Of a DNA stretch of 64,000 nucleotides, positions 55,098 through 64,000 are shown piece after piece (the stretch's first letter is position 1; each line of letters starts with the position of its first letter). The position numbers and the translations under genes were made by a program. Where the stretch lies: assembly GCF_036785885.1 (NCBI RefSeq), contig NC_092323.1, forward strand, positions 10,982,501 to 11,046,500, read 5' to 3'. The notes under the pieces are model-generated. The model was not told where the DNA came from. It worked only from the letters and a program-made list of their open reading frames with translations, and did no database searches. The DNA is from Coffea arabica. Taxonomy: Eukaryota; Streptophyta; Magnoliopsida; Gentianales; Rubiaceae.

Positions 55098-55530
55098 TAG
55101 TGGTGCAATCAAGTCACTTGCGAGCGGCTTGGTCAAAAGCCTGGCTCAAATCGAGCTCGAGCTCGAGTTCGAACTACTCGTTACATTCAACGAGTCGAGT
55201 TCGAGTTTCAAAAATAAATACTCGAGTGCTCGACGAATTTAATCGAGTTTTCATATTATATTTATCTTATATATTCATATTATATTTATATTATATATTT
55301 TGAGAAAATATTTATAGGTTTAGTTCAAAACTCGAGCTCGAACTCGAGTAGATCGGGCTTGATATTTACTCGAACTCAAACGAGTCGAGCTCGAGTTTAA
55401 TTTTATTTTATCGAGTCAAGCTCGAGTCCAAATTTATACACTCGTTTGACCTCGAGTAACACTGATTGTGATCGAGTTCGAGCTCGAGTATGGTGCTACT
55501 CGAACTCAACTCGGCTCGATAGCACCCCTA
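55098..55530. mobile_element. Non-autonomous hAT-type element, family B, copy 1
   Basis: The 433-bp element starts tagtggtgcaat and ends atagcacccct + a, inverted ends of the TAGGGGTGC type. It is flanked by a perfect 8-bp duplication, gtaccaaa (55090-55097 and 55531-55538). hAT transposases make 8-bp duplications. The interior is packed with ctcgag/gagctcgag motifs near both ends and an AT-rich centre; no transposase is encoded. Confidence 0.88.
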
Positions 55531-55863
55531 GTACCAAATACCTGAAAATGATGGAAAATATTTTCAGCCCAATTAAACAGACCCCAATGCTTGTACATTT
55601 TCAACTGAATCCCTTGGCCTGATAGTCATCGCAGTTAGTGAATTGATCGACTTTTAAGTCCCAAAAGAACATTGGGCTTGAGAAGTTTGTACGTAACTAG
55701 GGATGTTCTCGAATCCTTCTTGCACGAGTGCCCATTTCTTGATCGTCTAATAGCGCAAGTCAAACGATTTGATTAGTCTAGCGGTTTCTGGTTGATCTCT
55801 TTTATTGCAGCATTTGGAGATAACCCGTTATGCTCAAATAGAATCCATCATGGTAGTCTGTAG

Positions 55864-56241
55864 TAGGGGTGCAAACGACTCGAGTCGAGTCGAGTTTTGA
55901 CCTAATCAAGTCGAGTCTCCAGTTAATTTTATGAAGCTCGAACTCGAGTTCAACTCAAATTCGAGTCGAGTTCGAGCTCGAGTTTAAAAAATAAAAAAAC
56001 AATTATTGTATTTTTTAAAATGAATAAAATAATAATTTTTTAATAAATAATAAAATATTAGATATATATATGTAATTTTACTATTACAATAATATACATA
56101 TATATATGATCGAGTTCCAACGAGTTTAATGTTTTTGAATTCGAACTCGACTTAAACTCGATATTAATTAAATTCGAATCGAGCTCGTATTCGAGCCGCT
56201 CGCGATCAGCTCACGAGTAGCTCGATTCGTGAACACCCCTG
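55864..56241. mobile_element. Non-autonomous hAT-type element, family B, copy 2
   Basis: The 378-bp element starts taggggtgcaaacga and ends tcgtgaacacccctg, clear inverted ends. It is flanked by a perfect 8-bp duplication, gtctgtag (55856-55863 and 56242-56249). It shares the clustered gactcgagt/gagctcgag motifs and AT-rich core with copy 1, only 333 bp away, but has a different target site, so the two are separate insertions. It is non-coding. Confidence 0.9.
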
Positions 56242-56270
56242 GTCTGTAGGTGGGGCATCACTTGAAACTA

Positions 56271-56582
56271 CTAAACCTCAACCACGGACTTCAGTTGTGC
56301 TTGTGGATGGAAGGAAAGGTTTCGGAAAAGTCCAATAACTCCCCATTTCCTGCCGCTTGTTGAAACTGGAGGATCTTTAGACCAATCATGGGAATTCTCA
56401 AATTGACTAGGTCCATGAATATGTAGACAGAAGCTCCTTCCTCCTAGGTCCATGAATATTTGGGCCCATGCAATAATAGAAATCGCGTAGCAACGAGCAG
56501 CTGCCAGACTATCTGGAGAGCATGTGTGAATCATAGAATGCTGCAGCACTTTTTGTTTTGTTGAGAACGAGAGCCTATACAT
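56271..56582 (-). other. Unrecognised 103-codon open frame
   Basis: A minus-strand frame of 103 codons starts just beyond a hAT element. Its composition is mixed and protein-like, with a short hydrophobic middle, but I recognise no domain, and the DNA has a local duplication (ggtccatgaatat twice near 56411 and 56448). It may be a chance frame or a remnant of a captured gene. Confidence 0.2.
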
Positions 56583-56597
56583 AAATATGTATGTTCT

Positions 56598-56735
56598 TAT
56601 TTTGAAGAATTATCATAGAACTTTTTATGATATAATAAATGTATGTAAAATAAAAAGATAGTTAGAAAGATGAAAAGCGTGTTTGTAATACAATCAAAAA
56701 AATTACTTGCAAATAATTATGTTGTTGGAGTATTT
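56598..56735 (+). mobile_element. MITE-like repeat, family A, copy 4 (partial)
   Basis: The core tagaactttttatgatataataaatgtatgtaaaataaaaagatag resembles the other family A copies, followed by a gtgtttgtaatacaatc block. Both ends have decayed. Confidence 0.55.
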
Positions 56736-57949
56736 CAATAAAATAATTAAATTCTCAATTAAATGTGCATGTTACAAAGAAAATAACCTAGTAAAATTTT
56801 CTGCAACTTATAGGTGTTTGAATGGTTTTGAATAAAGACTTATTATATGAAATTATGGCTTTTCAATTTCATTTGAGATTTTGTATTTTACAATTCAAAT
56901 TTGAATTGAATGGGTGTTGACTAAAGAATTATTATGTGAAATTATGATTTTTCAATTACAATAAGTTTTTGTAACCTACAAGACAAATTTCAATGCGTTT
57001 TGAATAGCCAATAATTTTAGCATTTACTTGGTGTTTTATTAGTAGTATAGGTTATGTTTGTCTAACTTTTCTTCACCTATAAATATGCATAATTGAAATG
57101 GAAAAATACTACTACTACAACTTATATCTTGTGAGTTTAAATTCACTATTTTCTATCTCATAGTTAGGCAAGAAAAAAGGTGTTCGTAGAGCTATACTCT
57201 TCTAGTTATGCAGTCTAGAGAGAGTGTCAGCTAGTGTGGTTGGGGTGTTGTAGCATGGGGGTGACAAACTGAAAATTCTGCTGTACAGGAATTGATTTTT
57301 TCGCAGAGACTTGAATCACCTTAAAGAAAGCAAGATATCCATACCTCAACCCTCCACATTTATGCATTATTATATTATTATTTTAATTATTGTTAATTTT
57401 TCCAAAACGGTATGATTTTGTTATTTAACATTTGTATTTTTATTCTGGTGGAACAACATATGTGTATTCAAACATATTTGTTTGTGAGCGTAATAATTGC
57501 ATTGATCCCTAAGATATACTGAACCTCGTGAATATTGCTGTTAATCTCTTTCATATTGCTGTTAAGACCAAACAAATACGACAGGTAATTGCACAAGTGC
57601 ATGCTTATAAAGAATGAACACATGAATTTGCGTGATTAAGAAACTGCATCATATGAACATGATCCACTTAGGTCAATTTCACCAATCACTTCACAAAAAC
57701 AGGCATAGTGTACATGGGACCCCAAAGTTCGGCAGGTGTAGCTCCCACCGCAATGAGCTTGACTTTTTATTTGCCGCAGATCCAATTAATAATGATTCAT
57801 TTATGGATGCTCTTATCTGCAAAAGGTGTAAAAGTAGGGAAAATAAAGAAAATCAGACGCACGTGATTAGATATATGAAGGTTTTCTTTCATTAGATTGC
57901 TTCACTATTGTCCTCTATGCACATGATTATAGTTAAATCGACGGGTACT

Positions 57950-58116
57950 GTTTGTTTGTTTGGATAGAGTATTATTTAAAATAATTAGTGTAGTACTTTT
58001 TATGATATAATTTATGTGAAATAAAAAGGTAGTTAAAAATATAAAAAGATGAATTGAAAAATATATTTATGATGCAAGCGAAATATTATTTGAAATAATT
58101 TACTATCCAAACACTC
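57950..58116 (+). mobile_element. MITE-like repeat, family A, copy 5
   Basis: The ends tgtttgtttggatagagt and actatccaaacactct form the same inverted pair as copy 3, with the common core between. No target-site duplication is visible. Confidence 0.72.
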
Positions 58117-58234
58117 TGATTGTATTATAGAATAGAATAAATGGAATCTTTTACTCTTTTTAATGTAATAAGATAAGATAATGCAAACCCCAAACAGAGG
58201 GAAATTTAGACCGCTGTTTATTTCCATCGGGTTG

Positions 58235-58370
58235 GACCATGAATTGGATTGTGATTTTTTGCAAAAGAATTTTACATGTTTTGTGAATATATTTTTTTAT
58301 CTCACATACATTAAATCATTATAATACTTTTTTTTATAAAATTTTTAAAAATAACAATTCAAACGAGTTT
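58235..58370 (-). mobile_element. MITE-like repeat, family A, copy 6 (degraded)
   Basis: The reversed core (ttttttatctcacatacattaaatcattataatac) is present about 120 bp from copy 5, in the opposite orientation. The ends are decayed. The two copies might pair as a long hairpin if transcribed together. Confidence 0.5.
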
Positions 58371-58891
58371 GATCTTTTGCACGTGACTGCACCAAACACT
58401 TGATAGGTTGATTAATTTGAGCCCCAAAGTGTCTTAAATGGGCTGCACTTTAATCTAAAACATTCGCATCAATACTTATGTAAGACTGCTTGGGGGCTTA
58501 TCTTAATAGCCCACATGAACAGTCACATGTAAAATGTGTAATCTTTGCATGGATTAGGCAGACGCGGTGACCTGTGCTAGCTTCTAAAGCTGTTATCTTT
58601 AGTAGAGATGGTATTTCCATTGATTAAACAAGCTCCTAACAAAATTTGACAAAAATAATTAGTTCCGTTTTCTCAGAAGTCTGTAAACAGACGGTAGTTT
58701 GTTTTAACGTGTAAGTGTAGCAAATCGCAATGTACCTAATGTGCTCAAATGATCGTGGACGATTTTTTTATTTTTCTTTTTGGGTGCTTTCTTGATCTCC
58801 ACTAGGAACCTAATTTGAGTAGCATGGTGAGTGGAAATCCACCTGCTGAAGAAAAATTGGAGAAAACATTTGTATTATCGTTGCTGTAGAA

Positions 58892-59074
58892 TTGACAATG
58901 GATATATGGAAGAGCTCAAGAAGTGGAGAAAGATTCCAATATCCTTTGAATGATGCTAGTGGTAGAAGGTATAACTTGTGTTGTAAGCTCAATTTTTTAA
59001 GCAATGGAATACGCAAATATGGAACTGTTTTAGCTTTTCCTCTTCAAGAGCCCAACATTTTTAACATTTGTTAA
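58892..59074 (+). other. Unrecognised open frame, possible gene remnant
   Basis: The 60-codon frame has a balanced, non-repetitive amino-acid composition (SGERFQYPLNDASGRRYNL, then GTVLAFPLQEPNIF) that looks more like real protein than the surrounding chance frames. The open frame continues upstream of the ATG to a stop near 58850. I cannot assign a family. It may be a pseudogene fragment or a small exon. Confidence 0.25.
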
Positions 59075-61343
59075 ATATACGCAAATATAAAGGAGGTCGA
59101 ATATTTTCACTCATTTAACATTTGTGCCTAGACTTTAAAAGAAAATGAATAGATTCATGCGCCCAACAGAAATTGAATGTATGACGGAAAAGTGAACTAA
59201 ACTATATTTGATACAGTATTTGAGTTGAGTTTGACGCGCCATAAGAACTAGATTCAAATCGGTTCACTAATTAATCAAATCAAATATAAAACATTCTTCT
59301 GGGTTTGGTGAACTTTCGAACTCAACTTGAATTTAGCTTGATAAGCCAAAATTTGATATCTTCATACAAAAATTTCAAAGCTACCCGAGTTTGATGTGAA
59401 CTTAGTCTGACTAAAACTTGTTTAAGTTTAGCATAATAAATAAATAAGTTTTAAACACCAAAGTGCACCATTTGATTGGACTCTATTGTATCTCTAGTTT
59501 AGTTTAAATAATGATTAAAGAGATGAGTTGAATGCGACGGGGAAGAATATAAGAAAAAAGTTTTAGATTCGAGTTCTCCACTTGCACTTAAAAAAAAAAG
59601 GGTAAAAATATAAAGAAGAAAGTTTTCACTTTTCAACGTGGCTAAAAATATTGATGAAATGGGCCCTTAAATTTTCATTCTTTACGAGTTCTAAACTGGA
59701 TTAAACCTGAAGACGTGGGTTCCGAAAATGTCCATTATTGGGAAATGAAAGGGATTTGCGAAATCATGGCCTGCGTGTACTTATTCGCTGCCTAGCAATT
59801 TGTGAAGTTATACACTAACATGTGAACGACATTAGACACGTCAAAAGCTATTTTGGATAGTGTTCCGGACAGTTCTTTCCCATAAACCCCAGTTTCAATT
59901 GACAAATCCACCACCATGGCATTGATTATGAAAGGAAAACGAACACATGGTCTCAAAAAAAAAAAAAAATTTAAAAAGAAACAACATTGTCATTACCTAT
60001 ATGATTTTTTTCGACACTAATAAAAAAAAGGATTATAAATAACAGGTATACAGATCTGATTATATTAAAAGGGTAATTTGACGTCTCTTTTGTTTATTGC
60101 AGATGAGATTCAAATCCTCAATTTATAATTTAAAAAGAAATTTAATCCGTTTTTTTTTTTGGTAGTCATTGAGCTAAAGCTTAGTGGTTGTCAATACCCG
60201 CACGATGGGCAGAAAGAAAATGAGGATTAATGAAAAAGTCCAAGCGAGCTGCAAGAATAGTCAGAGCTATAGCAGTCTTCTTTCCAACAAGAATTGTATA
60301 CGGAAAGAGCAGTTCTTTTTGGCTGGACACCCACCCATGCACCTTTTCAACCTCAAATTACGCGAAATAAGAGGGGGGGAAAGGGGCTAATCAAACATGT
60401 GTTTGTGGAAATACTAATTAAGTTGAGGTCTTTTTTTTCCTCCCTCTCCTTGCTAATTAAGAATAAAAAATTCAGAGAGTCCAAACTTTGCACGAGGGAT
60501 CCAAATATTAAATACTATTAACTAATAATAAAAGGAGTCCCAAGTGTTGCTGCTAAACTAGATTCCTGTCCTATTTGTTGTGATTTGCTGTGGAGGTGGT
60601 GCCTAATCCACTTTTGTTGATACGAAATACAAGGTCCAAATTTCGCCTTCGGCAACCTAATGATCCGATGTACCTCTTTTAACTCATGGCGTCCGTTCAA
60701 TTTCATTATGTTGTCTAATCTGATTTTTGCTTTCCATCCTATGCCAAATCGAGATTCATGTTGTGTCAAAAGCCTGCACCAAAAATTGATAGTGCTTAGG
60801 AAACCACTGAGGACTCCCCCTCAACCCACCGAAAATTCCAAAGCCTGGGAGACAGATTAGGTAGTTTTGATGAGGAAAATTATCCGAGGTTCGTGCTTGT
60901 ACGTATCCACCAAAAGATCTTTGCCCTCTCATTTTATGGAGGAATTTATTGTGGCCGTTTAGTTTCCCTTTCATGGTTCCTTTCCTTTAGGGTTTTGTTC
61001 GGATAAATTGCACTTGCGTCCCCAGCAATTTATCACACAATTATGATTTATGTTTCCTAATTCGTAATGTTAAAATAATTTCCTCACATGTTTTTTCAAC
61101 ACACCTTTCAATTTTTTCCTAAGAAAAAAAGAGTAAAATGGGCTAAGAGATTCTCAACAAACCACAACGTAATTTTAAAATGAGAGTAAGGATGACTGAT
61201 TAATGATTTGAATTTGGTACAAAAACCAAATGAATATGTATAGACAAAACCTGCAATAGATGTACGAGTAACACGAGATTTTCTTTTGAAAAGAAAAGAG
61301 CTTATCAACATCAAGACAGATATGAAATACTATTACAAACAAC

Positions 61344-62290
61344 TAGATCCGGCAATTATGCCCAAAACCCAATAACCCACCCAACCCATCCACTAATTTG
61401 AGAGGTTGGGTTGGGTAAGTTGGGTATTGGGTCAATTTTGGGTTGGGTAATAAAAATTCACATATATTTTGAGTGGTTTGGGTATTTGTGTTGGGCACCA
61501 ATTACCCAACTTATGTTAATTGAATCAAGTGAATAATCAACACAATCTTAAAAGAGTGAATAGTTATTCAAAAGTATCAACTGTAGACTTTTTTTTTATT
61601 ATTTTTGCTATAAACATCTTTTGTGATTATAACATAATTCGCCAAGCAAGTTAAAATTTTTTTACTTGGCCTATTTTTAATTCCTTGGTTACATACTTAA
61701 TAGGGTATTACTTTAGATATGGAAAAGGGCAGATGTGTTAGAATAATTGCCAGATTTATCGTGACAATGTGAGTTCGAATGTGACTTTTTTTCATTTATA
61801 TTATCGTCATCAAAATGTGCAGTATGAAGAATTTGAACATTATTAAATTCGAAATTAATTTTGAAACGTTAATGTCAACTTACAACTACTCGTGCCCTTG
61901 GTGCTTAATAACTACCACATAACTCATTCATGCTAAAAGATTTTTGTTTTTATAAACCGTATTTTCAATATGTAAAAACTACATAAATCCAAAATTACCA
62001 TACTTTCTTTGTGAAAATATTAGCATAAAATCTTTTTTTGGGCGATTTGGATATTTGTGTTGGGCATCCACTTAAATTTTTTTTTTTTACGTGAAAATAT
62101 ATTTGAGAGAATTTATGTATTAAAATCTATTAAATTAATATATTGGGTCATATTTGGGTCATGGGGTTGAGATGACCCAACCCAAAATTAATCCAATCTA
62201 AAGTTGGGCGGGTTGGGTGTAACCCATTTAAATGAAAACTCAATATTAACCCGCACAAAATCCGCCCAACCCGCCCAATTGCCAGGTATA
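61344..62290. mobile_element. Non-autonomous hAT-type element, family C
   Basis: The 947-bp element starts tagatccggcaatt and ends aattgccaggtata, inverted around CCNGGCAATT. A perfect 8-bp duplication, caaacaac, flanks it (61336-61343 and 62291-62298), typical of hAT. Both subterminal regions are rich in gggttggg/cccaaccc motifs, possible transposase-binding repeats; the centre is AT-rich. There is no transposase ORF. Confidence 0.88.
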
Positions 62291-62298
62291 CAAACAAC

Positions 62299-64000
62299 AA
62301 GCAACCTATTAACTTGTTACTAATGTTTTCAAATTTAGATTGGATCGATTGAACTACTAGAAATCGGCCAAGCATCCGGTTCGAATCTCCTCTAAAAATC
62401 GAATATAAAAAATTCGGCCAATTTTAATCAAAAATCAGATTCAACCGGACTACAATCTTGAAACTGAAAGAGGGAACTCTTACAATTGGACCAAACTAGG
62501 GGTATGCCATAAACAATTTCTTAGTATTTGAGAACTCGAACCTTCTAACCAACTCCTCTAGAGGGAGTTGGCCACCATATTAATTGTAGGGTGGGAGGTC
62601 AATGATTAAAACCTTACCTTCCATCAATGTGCCTCAATATGAGATTGTTCTAAATTTATACAGGTGTGTGATGCATCCGTCTGGTCTGATGGTGGTCCGG
62701 TCCCCGTCAGGTTCCTCCGATTCAGTTCCATAGAGTAGGTTCCTTCCTTAAGAGTAGGAGGAAGTTAGACTAGATTAAATGTGCTGTTTCGACAAAAAGG
62801 TTCTCACCACAATGCCACCTGTCAGTTCATGAAAGCCTTCAATATATCCGCTTTTTTTTACCAGAATAAAAGAAACAACCTCAACTTTCCCTTCCATTCA
62901 AAATCCAGGCAAGCAGAAATAAAAACTTTTGGCCACAAAAATTTCACATTCTTTAATCATCTCCCCAACAGTCCCTGCCATATGTTTGTGGTCCAGAAAG
63001 CCCTCATCCACGTCTAAAAAAAACTCTTCAAATTAGCCCTTTGCCTTTCCCCCTCTCTCTCTAAATAGCATTAATCAAGTACACGTGGAGGGCTCGAGAA
63101 ATGAGGGGCGGCGAGTGGTGTTGACGTGGCGAAAAGTGCAAAAAGAAAGTTGAAAGTCACACCTGAGAAGGAAAGAGAGAGAAGAGGGGAAAGGGAAAGG
63201 GAGAGGTGGAGTGGACTAAATACTAATGGCCAACAAGAAATGTACTACTCTCCAACTTACTAGATGACATCTCATCATTATCTCATCCTCATCCCACAAA
63301 ACAGACTACACCCACACTTTTTTTCTTTATTGTAATCCACAACTCTTGGCTTCCCAAATTTCTCTCCTTCTTTTTCTGGATTATTTTATTATTTATTTAT
63401 TTATTTTTGTGATTCTATATTTTAGAGGATGCAGATATTTTGGGAATTTTTCCTAGTCACAAAAAAAATATCCATGTTCTTGATTATTGCAGCAAATATT
63501 TTGTGTGGGATTTTTTTTGTGTCCTCCTGCTCTTGGCTTGTGGACAGGTGGGGTTCACACTTCACACTGTACAACGTTTTGATTGTTTGGGGCTTGCACT
63601 TTGTCAAATGGGATGGGACGTGGGAATTTTTATTTTATTTTATTTTCTTCTGCTTTCCTCCTCCTCTCGACGTTCACTTTTCATTTTTCAAACAGAGTAT
63701 GTCTACAGTACTAGTATTACCTTTTTTTTTTTTCCTCTCTCTCTCTCTCTCCCTCTCAGCATCTGTCCAATTTTGCATCAAGTTGCAATCTAATAGTATA
63801 AAGTTAAAGTACATCAGGTTTTGTGGTATTTTTCATGCTTATATATCTAATCTAGGTTTATATGCGGAAGAAATAAATTATACCAAAGGAAGCGATAGTC
63901 GGTGGTAAAGAAAGTAGCTTTTTTTGGTTAAGATGCTGTCAAATTAAGTTATTTACTTAAAGGGCTTTTCATGTCAATTAAAATAAGTTTTACTTTCCAA
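62299..64000. other. Right-end region, possible promoter of a gene beyond the window
   Basis: It contains a SINE-like sequence and then, from about 63000, CT/GA-rich tracts, an acacgtgg G-box-type motif (about 63081-63088), and a long (CT)n run at 63736-63759. This composition resembles plant promoters and 5' leaders, but no coding exon is recognised. Two overlapping open frames near 63429-63908 are low-complexity and unconvincing. Confidence 0.35.
62563..62798 (+). mobile_element. SINE-like sequence, degraded
   Basis: A weak tRNA-like start (gttggccaccatatt, then ggtgggaggtcaatgattaaaacc at a B-box position) is followed by a GC-richer body (ccgtctggtctgatggtgg, ggtccggtccccgtcagg) and a short A tail (cgacaaaaagg). 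No target-site duplication is found. The call rests on overall layout only. Confidence 0.35.

Larger units (their letters stand above)
56736..61343. other. Gene-poor stretch with MITE copies
   Basis: No known gene is recognised. It contains family A copies 5 and 6, AT-rich filler and an unrecognised open frame at 58892-59074. Frames at 57632-57895 and 60184-60390 show no domain I know. Confidence 0.45.

Noticed and set aside
63429-63908. 159- and 117-codon frames at the right end
   Set aside because: They are dominated by Phe/Leu/Ser from T-rich and (CT)n DNA, overlap each other in different frames and show no domain.

Overview
The window is nuclear DNA from a flowering plant, most likely a eudicot. 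It is AT-rich, its genes are multi-exon with GT-AG introns, and every recognised gene belongs to a land-plant family. The species cannot be fixed from the sequence. No prokaryotic feature, CRISPR array or intact tRNA or rRNA gene is visible. LAYOUT: (1) 1-4748 is the 3' part of a decayed Ty3/gypsy chromovirus, with gag, protease, reverse transcriptase, RNase H, integrase and chromodomain followed by a polypurine tract and a 3' LTR; at least six stops or frame breaks disable it. (2) 6153-9828 (-) encodes a 662-aa NAC transcription factor with a C-terminal membrane anchor. (3) 10.2-19.6 kb is gene-poor and holds microsatellites, a 203-bp tandem duplication and three copies of one MITE-like family. 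(4) 19662-27018 (-) encodes a 1071-aa PRAF protein (PH, RCC1 repeats, FYVE, BRX) in nine exons. (5) 32.6-36.3 kb holds an intact tau-class glutathione S-transferase gene (34403-35772, -) with a SINE in its intron, and a broken partial copy of its exon 1 and promoter nearby. (6) 36959-44716 (-) is ATG5 in eight exons. (7) 46901-48001 (+) is a single-exon SGNH/PC-esterase-type membrane protein. (8) 50872-53467 (-) is an alpha-expansin of the EXPA13 type in two exons. (9) 53.6-64 kb has no recognised gene but holds three non-autonomous hAT-type elements with perfect 8-bp target-site duplications, further MITE copies and a SINE-like sequence. HOW THE GENES RELATE: in the four large genes plus the expansin, reading frame is kept across every junction I placed, and every inferred intron starts GT and ends AG on the coding strand. 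The genes are functionally unrelated (transcriptional control, phosphoinositide/GEF-like signalling, detoxification, autophagy, cell-wall ester chemistry, wall loosening), as expected for a plant chromosome arm; there is no operon or biosynthetic cluster. I found no convincing new molecular system. The best unlisted signals are the mobile elements with recoverable target-site duplications, the partial GST duplication, the FYVE and expansin motif departures, and a possible captured promoter fragment inside an ATG5 intron.
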